A stretch of DNA of 12,083 nt. Source: DASPXY01 sp038227745 (lineage in GTDB: Bacteria; Planctomycetota; Planctomycetia; Gemmatales; Gemmataceae). The position numbers and the translations under genes were made by a program. The notes under the pieces are model-generated. The model had not been told where the DNA came from, ran no database searches, and saw only the letters and a list, made by a program, of their open reading frames with translations. The DNA lies in the NCBI GenBank assembly GCA_038227745.1, contig JBBRPS010000263.1, forward strand, positions 1 through 12,083, read 5' to 3'. This document shows, piece by piece, positions 1 through 9,851 of this stretch. The stretch's first letter is position 1, and each line of letters opens with the position of its first letter.

Positions 1-591
1 CACGCCGAGGTCGTCAGCTCGACGTTCGACGAGCCGGCGAGCCGGCACGTGCAGGTCAGCGAGATGGTGATCGAGAAGGCCAAGCGCATGGTGGAGTTCG
101 GCACGGACGTGGTGATCCTGCTCGACTCGATCACGCGGCTGGCGCGGGCGTACAACACGGAGGTGCCGCACTCGGGCAAGATCCTGTCCGGCGGCGTGGA
201 CGCCAACGCGCTGCACAAGCCGAAGCGCTTCTTCGGCGCCGCCCGCAACATCGAGGAGGGCGGCAGTCTGACGATCCTGGCGACGGCGCTGATCGACACG
301 GGGTCGCGCATGGACGAGGTGATCTTCGAGGAGTTCAAGGGCACCGGCAACATGGAGCTGCACCTCGATCGGCGCCTGGTCGATAAGCGCATCTGGCCGG
401 CGATCGACGTGAACCGCTCGGGGACGCGCAAGGAAGACCTGCTGATGCAGACGGAAGAACTGCGGCGCATGTACATCCTGCGCAAGGTGTTGAGCGACAT
501 GAACCCGGTCGAGGCGATGGAGCTGCTCACCAGCCGCATGGGCCGCACCAAGAGCAACGCCGAGTTCCTGATGAGCATGAACCTCTCGTAG
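1..591 (+). CDS. rho: Transcription termination factor Rho, C-terminal part (5' end outside window)
   Basis: Rho is the hexameric RNA-dependent ATPase/helicase that ends transcription at Rho-dependent sites in the cytoplasm. The frame is open from base 1 and gives 196 residues, a little under half of the usual ~420. What is missing is the N-terminal RNA-binding domain and the Walker A loop. What is visible is the second half of the ATPase domain: STFDEPASRHVQV, the Walker B strand VVILLDSITR (Asp at about residue 42 of the fragment), the Q-loop region SGGVDANAL, PKRFFGAARNIEEGGSLT, the RNA-contacting R-loop FKGTGN, and NRSGTRKE, the segment that carries the arginine finger in characterised Rho. 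Residue-level agreement with known Rho is very high, with no frameshift or missing key residue. The stop is TAG at 589-591. The AT-rich repeat starts immediately after it, and ribH begins 67 bases downstream on the same strand. Confidence 0.97.
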   Translation, partial: HAEVVSSTFDEPASRHVQVSEMVIEKAKRMVEFGTDVVILLDSITRLARAYNTEVPHSGKILSGGVDANALHKPKRFFGAARNIEEGGSLTILATALIDTGSRMDEVIFEEFKGTGNMELHLDRRLVDKRIWPAIDVNRSGTRKEDLLMQTEELRRMYILRKVLSDMNPVEAMELLTSRMGRTKSNAEFLMSMNLS

Positions 592-594
592 GAG

Positions 595-656
595 AAATGA
601 TGAATGATGAATAAAAGAACATAAGGGTGTCTTTTATTCATAATTTATCATTCATT
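595..656. repeat. AT-rich imperfect inverted repeat between rho and ribH
   Basis: Only 14 of these 62 bases are G or C (23%), against strongly GC-rich flanks. A perfect 12-base inverted repeat (ATGAATAAAAGA at 607-618, complement at 630-641) encloses an 11-base loop. Outside it, TGATGAATGA-type sequence on the left and its rough complement on the right extend the symmetry to nearly the full element with small gaps. It fills almost the whole rho-ribH gap and ends two bases before the ribH start codon. It could be a miniature mobile or REP-like element, or a hairpin in the ribH leader. I see no clear target-site duplication. The sequence and symmetry are certain; the function is not. Confidence 0.75.
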
Positions 657-658
657 GC

Positions 659-1129
659 ATGACTGTCTTTGAAGGCACCTTCGCGCCGCCGCCGGGGCGC
701 TTCGCCCTGGTGGCGGCACGGTTCAACCAGTTCGTCGTCGAGCGCCTCGTCGAGGGGGCGCGCGACGCGCTGAAGCGCCACGGCGTCGCCGAGGACGCCA
801 TCGACCTGGCCTGGGTGCCGGGGTCGTTCGAGATCCCGCTGGTGGCGCGGCGGTTGGCGGGCAGCGGCCGTTATGCCGCGGTGGTGTGTCTGGGGGCGGT
901 GATCCGCGGCGACACCGACCACTACGACCACGTCGCCGGCGGGGCGGTCAGCGGCATCGCCCAGGCGGCGCTGGCGACGGGCGTGCCCGTGCTCTTCGGC
1001 ATCCTCACCTGCGACACCTTGGAGCAGGCGATCAACCGCGCCGGCGCCAAGGCCGGCAACAAGGGCTTCGAGGCGGCCCTGGCCGCGATTGAGATGGTCA
1101 ACCTCCTTCAACAATTGCCGGAACGCTGA
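659..1129 (+). CDS. ribH: 6,7-dimethyl-8-ribityllumazine synthase
   Basis: This is the penultimate enzyme of riboflavin synthesis. It condenses 5-amino-6-ribitylaminouracil with 3,4-dihydroxy-2-butanone 4-phosphate to give the lumazine, in the cytoplasm as pentamers or 60-mer capsids. The 156-residue product matches the family's usual length. Visible landmarks are ARFNQFVVERL near the N-terminus (substrate-binding segment), WVPGSFEIP (residues 52-60), the catalytic loop VIRGDTDHYDHV with the conserved general acid/base His at residue 88, and RAGAKAGNKGFEAALAAIEM near the C-terminus. The start at 659 gives a full-length N-terminus, but no Shine-Dalgarno precedes it: the bases just upstream are the AT-rich inverted repeat, so translation is probably leaderless-like or set by that structure. 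No nusB or other rib gene adjoins it; the next gene is on the other strand. Confidence 0.96.
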   Translation: MTVFEGTFAPPPGRFALVAARFNQFVVERLVEGARDALKRHGVAEDAIDLAWVPGSFEIPLVARRLAGSGRYAAVVCLGAVIRGDTDHYDHVAGGAVSGIAQAALATGVPVLFGILTCDTLEQAINRAGAKAGNKGFEAALAAIEMVNLLQQLPER

Positions 1130-1214
1130 CCCCTCCCGCTCCCGGCGGTTTCCGCACCCGCCCCCTTCCCTGTACCCCGCGCGGAGCCAGCAGAAACCGA
1201 CTCCCGCCCCGGGC

Positions 1215-1239
1215 GGGACGCGGGACCAGATCGCGTCCC
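1215..1239. terminator. Hairpin downstream of ribH, possible terminator
   Basis: There is a perfect 8-bp stem (GGGACGCG at 1215-1222, complement at 1232-1239) with a 9-base loop, beginning 86 bases after the ribH stop. An overlapping short palindrome, CCCGCCC/GGGCGGG at 1203-1217, offers an alternative fold. No U-tract follows, so this could be a Rho-dependent or structural 3' end rather than an intrinsic terminator. Confidence 0.4.
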
Positions 1240-1280
1240 CCTCTCATGCACGAACCCGGTGAGGGTGTCCGGTTTGTCAG

Positions 1281-1312
1281 CCCCCTCGCCCTTCGCTTCG
1301 GGCGCGAGGGGG
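1281..1312. repeat. Strong GC hairpin between the ribH and kinase 3' ends
   Basis: CCCCCTCGCCC (1281-1291) pairs with GGGCGCGAGGGGG (1300-1312), apart from a 2-base bulge, around an 8-base loop. It lies 31 bases beyond the kinase stop codon on the minus strand and about 150 bases beyond ribH, so it could protect or terminate either convergent transcript. Neither side has a T-run. A dispersed palindromic repeat is an equally good reading. Confidence 0.45.
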
Positions 1313-1343
1313 AAGGATCAGACAGCGTTATCGCGTTCGTGAA

Positions 1344-4694
<3,351 letters not shown>

Positions 4695-4702
4695 TGGCGC
4701 GA

Positions 4703-4707
4703 TCCTT
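4703..4707 (-). promoter_or_regulatory. Ribosome binding site fixing the kinase start
   Basis: AAGGA on the minus strand lies 8 bases before ATG 4692-4694. It favours this ATG over the in-frame GTG at 4719-4721, which is upstream of this site. Confidence 0.7.
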
Positions 4708-4726
4708 ACAACGCCTGACACAACCC

Positions 4727-4781
4727 GGCGTAGGTCAGGCTTTCCCGCCTGACAGTCAGGCGGGAAAGCCTGACCTACGCC
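4727..4781. repeat. Perfect 27-bp-arm palindrome upstream of the kinase gene
   Basis: The two arms, 4727-4753 and 4755-4781, are exact reverse complements around a single central A. The left arm begins GGCGTAGGTCAGGCTTTCCC. The palindrome lies 19 bases upstream of the kinase ribosome binding site, so it is either in the 5' leader of that mRNA or overlaps its promoter. As RNA it would fold into an extremely stable hairpin; as DNA it could extrude a cruciform. It resembles dispersed palindromic intergenic repeats that I recall, unverified, from planctomycete genomes. No transposase or target duplication is seen. Confidence 0.9.
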
Positions 4782-4941
4782 GTTCTTTTCGGCGCTCTTA
4801 CCGCAGCCACGATCCGCGGGGGGATTCGTACATCACCTGGTTGACCAACAGCGGTGAACATGATTGTCGCCCATCGCGGGCGTCCTGGCAAGCGCCCAGT
4901 CCCCCGGCCGGGTTCTCAGGCGGGCAAAGCCGCCCCCTCCC
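4782..4941. other. Intergenic region upstream of the kinase and SEC-C genes
   Basis: This is the middle of the 350-base divergent gap (4695-5044). No convincing gene is present: the short open frame that crosses it runs through the palindrome and has no recognisable domain. Around 4837-4858 there is weak nested symmetry, CACC-TGGT-TG-ACCA-n-GGTG, which could be an operator for either divergent gene but is too short to be sure of. I found no good minus-strand promoter for the kinase. Confidence 0.4.
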
Positions 4942-4971
4942 CTGACCGCCCTCTCTCTCTTCTGCTATCCT
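4942..4971 (+). promoter_or_regulatory. Possible sigma70-like promoter for the SEC-C/TPR gene
   Basis: CTGACC (4942-4947) and TATCCT (4966-4971) each match the consensus at four of six positions and are separated by 18 bases. A transcript would have a leader of about 67 bases before ATG 5045. The GCTAT start of the -10 region resembles GCTAC-AT sequences upstream of two other genes in the window. Confidence 0.4.
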
Positions 4972-5044
4972 GAAGGAATCGTTTCCGATCCCCCGACCTC
5001 GCCCGGCGCCGGTCGCCCGCCGACCCTAACCACGGAAGTCACGC

Positions 5045-7159
5045 ATGGCCCTCGACCCCTACGCGGCCTGCCCCTGCGGCAGCGGCAAGAAGTTCAAGTG
5101 GTGCTGCCAGCCCATCCACGAGGAGATCGCCCGCGCCCTCGAACAGCATGCCCAGGGCCAGCACGACACCGCCCTGCGCATCATGGACGAGGTCGTCGCC
5201 CGGCACCCCAACAGCACCGAGGCCCACGGCCAGAAGGCCCGACTCCTCTACGCCCAGAGCCGCACCGACGAGGCCGAGAACGCCCTGCAGAAGGCGTTCG
5301 AGATCAACCCCAACTACCCCTTCGGCCACTACCTGCGCGGCCGCTTCCGCCACGAGGAGGGCGAGGTCGTCGGCGCCGCCATCCTCTACCGCAAGGCCGC
5401 CGACCTCTACGACCCCAGCGCCAACCTGATCCGCAGCGAGATCGACGCGGCGATCTTCGACTGCGAGCTCAAAATCAATCACCCGGTCGCCGCCCGCGCC
5501 GCCCTGGAGCAGGCGATCCGCAATGACCCCAACACCCCCGAGCTGCGCCAGGCCCTCGAAGAGGCCTTCGGCGACAAGTCGCGCTTCCCCGTCGTCGCCC
5601 GCCGCGCCTACTCCTACAGGGGCGCGCCCGCCAGTGCCACGCCCGAGCGGCGCACGGCCTGGCAGAAGGCCCTGGGCGGCGCGACGACCGGCCGGCTGTC
5701 CGACGCGGCGAAGGCCTTCGCGAAGCTGACCGAGGAGGACGCCGGCGACGCGGCCGCCTGGTACAACCTCGGCCTGACACGCGCCTGGCTCGGCGATAAC
5801 CCCCACGCCCTCGAGGCGCTCGACCGTTACGTCAGTCTGGAGGCCGACGGGCAGAAGGCGGGCGACGCCTGGGCGCTGGCCGAGGTGCTGCGCTGCGGCC
5901 AGGGGATGGAAAACGACACGGACTATCTCGAATACTCCGCGGTGTTCCCCGCGCGCGACCTGCAGCGCGTCTTCGCCGTGCTCGGCGAGTGGGAGAAGGA
6001 ACGGCGGCTGACGAACGTCGAGGTCCGCGAGGAAGAGCGGGCGGTGAGCGGCCTGATCCTGCAGCCGGTCAAGGGCCTGACGCCCGAGCACACCGCCGCG
6101 CAGGCCCCGCGCCTGGGCGCCTACCTGCTGGTGGTCGGTAACATGATCCGCCTGTGGAACGTCAACCGCGAGGCGTTCGAGGAGGTCGCCCGCGAGTTCC
6201 GCGAGCGCCTCGGCGCCGCGGTGGCCGAGCCGCACTACCGCACCGCCACGGTGCCCCTGATGACCGACTTCCTCTCCGAGGCGATGGCCTTCCCCGTCAA
6301 CGCGACCGACGAAGCGTCGTACCGGACGAAGCTGACCGAGGGCATCGAGAAGTTTTTCGAGGGCACCTGGCTGCACCGGCCGCGCGTGGCGCTCAAGGGC
6401 GTGCCGCCGGTAGGCGCGGCCGGCCACGCCGATCTGCGCAAGAAGCTCGGCGGCGTGATCCACTTCATGCAGGACTGCGGCAACCTCGCCGCCCTGCCCT
6501 ACGACTTCGACCGCCTGCGCCGCAAGCTCGGCCTGCTGGAAGCCGCCGCCCCGGCCGCGGGCGCCGCCCCGGCCGCGGGGGCCGCTGCCGCCGCCCCGGA
6601 TGTCGGTGCGATGGGCGCGGCCGAGTTGGCGGCCGTGGACGCGGAGAAACTGCCGGACGAGCAGCTGGAGCAGGCGTACCAGGCGGCGATGCGGCTCGAG
6701 GCGCGCGACCTGGCCGGCAAGTTCGCGAAGGCCCTGGTGGGTCGGCCGCCGCGGGCGGAGCGCCCGGACCGCTACGCCTGGTTCAACCACCTGGTCACCT
6801 TGTCGCTCGCGGAGGGGAACGCCGACCTGGCGCTGCACTACGTCAACGAGGGCGACAAGGCGGACTCGGAGCAGAACGAGGGCCGGCGCCAGAACGACTA
6901 CGAGCTGCGCCGCGCCCAGGTGCAGGCGAAGCGCGGCGACATGGACGCCGCCCATCAGGCGTTCGAGCGCTTGATCGAGCGCGTGCCGTCCGAGTTGCGC
7001 TACCGCTCGAGCGCCGCCGAGACGATGCTGTCGGCGCGACAGGGGGCGCGGGCGCTGCGCTTCGCCGAGGAGGGCCTGGCGAAGGCGCGGCAGCAGAACA
7101 ACCGCGACGCCGAGCAGCAGTTCATGGAGCTGGCGGCCGCCGCGAAGAAGCAGGCGTAG
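5045..7159 (+). CDS. SEC-C motif and TPR-repeat protein
   Basis: This 704-residue, probably cytosolic protein has no signal peptide. It opens with a SEC-C zinc motif, CPCGSGKKFKWCC, whose ligands are C9, C11, C20 and C21. This is the metal-binding tail known from SecA and from many stand-alone proteins. TPR-like helices follow: about residues 25-125 (repeats ending in NPN and similar turns) and 215-265. A middle region of about 290-495 has no family I recognise. A low-complexity Ala/Pro linker spans about 500-525. A second helical repeat region fills 525-700. The start is supported by GGAAG (5034-5038), 6 bases before the ATG. It stands alone: the upstream kinase is divergent and the downstream gene is convergent. 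SEC-C suggests contact with protein export or ribosomes, but its role is unknown. The domain calls are firm; the function is not. Confidence 0.88.
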   Translation: MALDPYAACPCGSGKKFKWCCQPIHEEIARALEQHAQGQHDTALRIMDEVVARHPNSTEAHGQKARLLYAQSRTDEAENALQKAFEINPNYPFGHYLRGRFRHEEGEVVGAAILYRKAADLYDPSANLIRSEIDAAIFDCELKINHPVAARAALEQAIRNDPNTPELRQALEEAFGDKSRFPVVARRAYSYRGAPASATPERRTAWQKALGGATTGRLSDAAKAFAKLTEEDAGDAAAWYNLGLTRAWLGDNPHALEALDRYVSLEADGQKAGDAWALAEVLRCGQGMENDTDYLEYSAVFPARDLQRVFAVLGEWEKERRLTNVEVREEERAVSGLILQPVKGLTPEHTAAQAPRLGAYLLVVGNMIRLWNVNREAFEEVAREFRERLGAAVAEPHYRTATVPLMTDFLSEAMAFPVNATDEASYRTKLTEGIEKFFEGTWLHRPRVALKGVPPVGAAGHADLRKKLGGVIHFMQDCGNLAALPYDFDRLRRKLGLLEAAAPAAGAAPAAGAAAAAPDVGAMGAAELAAVDAEKLPDEQLEQAYQAAMRLEARDLAGKFAKALVGRPPRAERPDRYAWFNHLVTLSLAEGNADLALHYVNEGDKADSEQNEGRRQNDYELRRAQVQAKRGDMDAAHQAFERLIERVPSELRYRSSAAETMLSARQGARALRFAEEGLAKARQQNNRDAEQQFMELAAAAKKQA
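6545..6580 (+). repeat. 18-bp tandem duplication in the Ala/Pro linker
   Basis: Two adjacent 18-base copies (6545-6562 and 6563-6580), differing only at the last base, encode APAAG-type repeats between the two helical halves of the SEC-C protein. This is a likely slippage product that lengthens a flexible hinge. Confidence 0.8.
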
Positions 7160-7171
7160 CCACTCGTTTCG

Positions 7172-7252
7172 CCGCCAGCCCCGGCGGATACACGATGGGT
7201 TGCCGTCACGGGCTCGTGGCTGTTCCGGGTGTGCCACGGCTGTGTCAGCCGT
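7172..7252. repeat. Hairpin cluster between convergent genes
   Basis: This short gap has several overlapping stems: CCGCC/GGCGG at 7172-7187, CGTGGC/GCCACG at 7215-7238, and a perfect ACGGCTG/CAGCCGT stem with a 3-base loop at 7236-7252. The last two share bases and cannot form together. The 7236-7252 stem lies 7 bases beyond the stop codon of the minus-strand gene. No U-tract follows on either strand, so I read this as a 3'-end structure or dispersed palindromic repeat rather than a classical terminator. Confidence 0.5.
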
Positions 7253-7259
7253 ACGGGAC

Positions 7260-7706
7260 TCAGGGCTTGAACCGTTTCATCGCGAAGCAGAGGTGCTTGT
7301 CGCCCGCCTTCGTCGAGAACGTGGCCGGCCGGTCCCCGCCGATCGAGTAGCACAGCTTCAGGTTGTCGCCCTGCAACTCGTAGATGCCCTTCGCCGTCTT
7401 GCCCTTGTCGCGGCCCTCCGCGATCGTCATGTCGATGGCGTGCGGCTTCCGCGACGGGTCGAGCTTGTACGTCATCACGTAGAGCTTCTTGTGGTCCTTG
7501 TCGTTGGCGATGATCGTGCCCTTGGCGATCACGACCAGGTTGCCCTGCAATTTCTCGGCGGGGACGGGTTTGCCCTGATCCTCGCCCCCAGTCAGGGACC
7601 AGGTGCCCTGCAGCTTCTTCGCGTCCCCCTCGGCCCTGCCGCCGCACAGCGCCGAGGCCGTGAGGGCGCAGGGAATGACGAGCACCGCAAGCCAACGCGC
7701 GTACAT
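7260..7706 (-). CDS. Small secreted protein of the TIGR03067 type
   Basis: This is a 148-residue protein with an N-terminal Sec signal peptide: Arg4, then the hydrophobic run LAVLVIPCALTASAL, with likely cleavage after GGRA near residue 25. The Cys in SALC is not in a proper lipobox, so it is probably not a lipoprotein. The mature part begins DAKKLQGTWSLTGGEDQGKP, the LQGTW opening typical of TIGR03067, a family expanded in planctomycetes and of unknown function. It continues with a strand-rich lipocalin-like pattern, including ITIAEGRDKGKTAKGIYELQGDNLKLCYS-like content and ending in FAMKRFKP. A longer frame exists upstream, but ATG 7706 has a very strong AGGAGG 6 bases before it and begins the signal peptide, so it is the real start. 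Location is periplasmic or extracellular; no ligand can be inferred. It is convergent with the SEC-C gene and divergent from the response regulator. Confidence 0.87.
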   Translation of the reverse strand: MYARWLAVLVIPCALTASALCGGRAEGDAKKLQGTWSLTGGEDQGKPVPAEKLQGNLVVIAKGTIIANDKDHKKLYVMTYKLDPSRKPHAIDMTIAEGRDKGKTAKGIYELQGDNLKLCYSIGGDRPATFSTKAGDKHLCFAMKRFKP

Positions 7707-7712
7707 GGCCGA

Positions 7713-7718
7713 CCTCCT
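7713..7718 (-). promoter_or_regulatory. Ribosome binding site fixing the TIGR03067-type start
   Basis: AGGAGG on the minus strand, 6 bases before ATG 7704-7706, is the strongest Shine-Dalgarno in the window. It rules out the longer upstream frame that starts near 7889. Confidence 0.85.
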
Positions 7719-7936
7719 GAACGTGGCGGGACACTCCGGATGGCCGCGGCTGCTCCCGTGACAGCGACGGCCGCGCAGACGGTTGCGGACTGGAGGGTGC
7801 AAGTCGTGTGCCGCACGGCGCGTCCGCTGGCCTGGACGGGAGACGGACAGGGGAGCCAGGCCCCCGGAAGGTTCCCGGGGCTTTTCCACGCGCCGGCGCC
7901 GGGCGCGGAAAGGCTACAACCGGCCGCGGGGCACGC

Positions 7937-7942
7937 TACAAT
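7937..7942 (+). promoter_or_regulatory. Possible -10 element for the response regulator gene
   Basis: TACAAT matches the sigma70 -10 consensus at five of six positions and lies 61 bases before ATG 8004. No good -35 is found at the right spacing; instead GCTACAA occurs 23 bases upstream (7913-7919) as a partial direct repeat. The rest of the 297-base divergent gap (7707-8003) shows no other gene or strong structure. Confidence 0.35.
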
Positions 7943-8003
7943 CATCACTGCCGGAAATCGCAACGAACCTCCCGACCTTTCGCCGCAACCGTGCGGGGAT
8001 ACC

Positions 8004-9260
8004 ATGCCGCCGAATATCTTGATCGTGGACGACGAGCCGGATCTGGAACTGCTCATTCGCCAGCGCTTCCGGCGGCAGATCCGCGAGCGCGTCTACGATT
8101 TCGCCTTCGCTCGGGACGGCCGCGAGGCGCTGACGGTCATTCAGACCGGCGGCATCGACCTCGTCCTCAGCGACATCAACATGCCGGTCATGGACGGCCT
8201 GACGCTGCTGTCGCACCTGCGCGACCTGCGGCCGCGCCTCGGGGCGGTGATCGTCTCGGCGTACGGCGACATGCGCAACATCCGCACCGCGATGAACCTC
8301 GGGGCCTTCGACTTCCTGACCAAGCCGATCGACTTCCAGGACTTCGAGATCACCGTCGCCAAGACGCTGCGGCAGATCGAGGATCTGCGCAAGGGCGATG
8401 CCGACCGCGAGCGCCTCGTGGCCGTGCAGCGCGACCTGCAGACCGCGGCGGAGATCCAGCGCTCGTTCCTGCCACCGCCGCTGCCGCCCGACGCCGGCCG
8501 CGGCCTGTTCACGCTCCACGCCGACATGCTCCCGGCCCGCACGATCGGCGGGGACTTCTACGATTATTTCCTTCTCGGCGACGACCGCCTGGGACTGGTG
8601 GTCGGCGACGTCTCGGGCAAGGGCGTGCCGGCCGCCCTGTTCATGGCGGTCAGCCGCACCCTGCTGCGCACGCTCGCCCTGGGCGGCTGCCCGCCCGGCG
8701 AGTGCCTGCAGGAGGTCAACCGGCAGCTGCTGCTGCAGGGCGACGGCTCCTCGTCGATGTTCGTCACGCTCTTCTACGGCATCCTCGACCCGCGCAGTGG
8801 CGACCTGCTCCACAGCAACGGCGGGCACTTGCCGCCGTACGTTCTCCGCGCTGGCGGCGGACTCGAGGCGTTGCCGGCCCGCGGCCGCCTCGTCGGGGCC
8901 TTCGAGGACGCGACCTACGACACGCGCCGCGCGCGCCTGGGGCCGGGGGACTTGCTCTTCCTCTACACCGACGGCATCACGGAAGCGCGGAATGCGGCCA
9001 ACGGCTTCTTCACCCACCGCGCCCTGGAGGCCGTCCTGAAGCGCGGCGAGGGCTGTCCCGCCGAGGCGCTGGTACGGGAGGTGCTGGACGAGGTGAAGCG
9101 CTTCGCCGGGCCGGTGCCGCAGTCCGACGACGTGACCGTCCTCGCCCTGCGCTACGCCGGCGCCGGCCACACCGCGGTCCGGCCGCCGGCCGGCATCGAG
9201 GGGGCGCTGGCGGTCGGCGCGGAGGCCGGCATGCCGGCGGGCGAGAAGGGGATGTCGTAA
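8004..9260 (+). CDS. Response regulator with PP2C-type (RsbU/SpoIIE) Ser/Thr phosphatase output
   Basis: This is a 418-residue cytosolic signalling protein. Receiver domain, about 4-122: acidic pair Asp9/Asp10, phospho-acceptor Asp57 (SDINMPVMDG), Ser85 in IVSAYGD and Lys107 in FLTKP. A helical linker, about 122-158, contains AAEIQRSFLPPPLP, the usual entry to RsbU-like phosphatases. PP2C domain, about 165-385: metal-binding IGGDFYD (181-187), GDVSGKG (201-207), LYTDGITEA (320-328) and SDDVTVL (374-380), all intact. The last 35 residues are low-complexity. Known relatives remove phosphate from STAS anti-anti-sigma factors when their receiver is phosphorylated; the STAS gene next door is the obvious substrate. 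ATG 8004 is chosen because the receiver begins two residues later; GGGGA (7995-7999) is a modest ribosome site. The much longer frame upstream has no domain. The cognate histidine kinase is not in the window. Confidence 0.95.
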   Translation: MPPNILIVDDEPDLELLIRQRFRRQIRERVYDFAFARDGREALTVIQTGGIDLVLSDINMPVMDGLTLLSHLRDLRPRLGAVIVSAYGDMRNIRTAMNLGAFDFLTKPIDFQDFEITVAKTLRQIEDLRKGDADRERLVAVQRDLQTAAEIQRSFLPPPLPPDAGRGLFTLHADMLPARTIGGDFYDYFLLGDDRLGLVVGDVSGKGVPAALFMAVSRTLLRTLALGGCPPGECLQEVNRQLLLQGDGSSSMFVTLFYGILDPRSGDLLHSNGGHLPPYVLRAGGGLEALPARGRLVGAFEDATYDTRRARLGPGDLLFLYTDGITEARNAANGFFTHRALEAVLKRGEGCPAEALVREVLDEVKRFAGPVPQSDDVTVLALRYAGAGHTAVRPPAGIEGALAVGAEAGMPAGEKGMS

Positions 9261-9280
9261 CCGCTGCTCCCAGAAAACGC

Positions 9281-9309
9281 TTGCCCTCGCTCCGGCCGCG
9301 CGCTACGAT
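9281..9309 (+). promoter_or_regulatory. Sigma70-like promoter for the STAS gene
   Basis: TTGCCC (9281-9286) and TACGAT (9304-9309) are separated by exactly 17 bases. It lies between the phosphatase stop and the STAS start, and gives a leader of about 40 bases. It would let the STAS protein be made independently of the phosphatase, although read-through from the upstream gene is also possible. Confidence 0.5.
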
Positions 9310-9357
9310 CGCGTTCGAGGTCCTTCCCTTCCGCCTGTTCTTCTGGGGGTACATGCC

Positions 9358-9717
9358 ATGAAACTGACCGTGCTCGCGTCCGAGGACGGGATCACCCGCG
9401 TCCACAGCGCCGAGGACGTCACCATCGTGGACGTGCAGGGCGCCAACCCGCTGGAACAGCTCCTCGGCCCGGACGGCTTCAAGCGCAAGGTCCTCCTCAG
9501 CCTCGCCGCCTCGCCGTTCATAGACTCAGCGGGCGTAGGCTGGCTCATCATGACGCACAAGAAGTTCAAGGACGCAGGCGGCATGCTCGTAGTCCACTCG
9601 CTCTCGCCGATGGTCAACCACGTCTTCCGCCTGCTGCAGGTCGGCACGGTGCTGCCCGTCGCCGACGACGAGGCGAAAGCCTTGCAGCTCGCGGGCGCCC
9701 CGGCGCCGCGGGGGTGA
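9358..9717 (+). CDS. STAS-domain protein, anti-sigma factor antagonist type
   Basis: This is a 119-residue single-domain protein of the SpoIIAA/RsbV class. In known members, the unphosphorylated form binds an anti-sigma kinase and frees a sigma factor. The conserved site is SPFIDSAGVGWLI, with Asp56-Ser57 as the expected phosphorylation site. The N-terminal strands, IVDVQGANPLEQLL, and the C-terminal LSPMVNHVFRLLQVGTVLPV (the helix that ends the STAS fold) are all present. Start 9358 has GGGGG (9345-9349) about 8 bases upstream; a second ATG at 9353 is out of frame. It lies 97 bases after the receiver-PP2C gene on the same strand, so the pair is probably a phosphatase and its substrate. No RsbW-like anti-sigma kinase or sigma gene follows. 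Confidence 0.93.
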   Translation: MKLTVLASEDGITRVHSAEDVTIVDVQGANPLEQLLGPDGFKRKVLLSLAASPFIDSAGVGWLIMTHKKFKDAGGMLVVHSLSPMVNHVFRLLQVGTVLPVADDEAKALQLAGAPAPRG

Positions 9718-9821
9718 CGGGGCCTGCCCCGTCCGCGCCGCTTCACCGCCCGCCGCCGCCCTCTGCGACCCGCGCCGCCGCCCCACCCGTGCCACCCGGC
9801 ACACTCGGCCCTCGGCGCATG

Positions 9822-9848
9822 AAAAAAGCGCGGCCGCCGCGCCGCGCT
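9822..9848 (-). terminator. Intrinsic terminator on the minus strand, 3' end of the ABC-F transcript
   Basis: Read on the minus strand, AGCGCGGC and GCCGCGCT form an 8-bp perfect stem with a 6-base loop, followed directly by a run of six T (9827-9822, the first doubling as the last stem base). It is 225 bases past the ABC-F stop, so the ABC-F mRNA could end here after passing antisense through the small RNA candidate. Confidence 0.7.
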
Positions 9849-9851
9849 TGC

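Noticed and set aside
5039..7237. A 732-codon minus-strand frame opposite the SEC-C gene
   Set aside because: Composition is Leu/Gly/Val/Arg-rich without motifs; the plus strand has the SEC-C motif, a good ribosome site and TPRs.
7707..7889. N-terminal extension of the TIGR03067-type frame
   Set aside because: It would bury the signal peptide and ignores the strong AGGAGG before ATG 7706.
7200..8003. N-terminal extension of the response regulator frame
   Set aside because: It overlaps the secreted-protein gene on the other strand and has no domain; the receiver starts right after ATG 8004.
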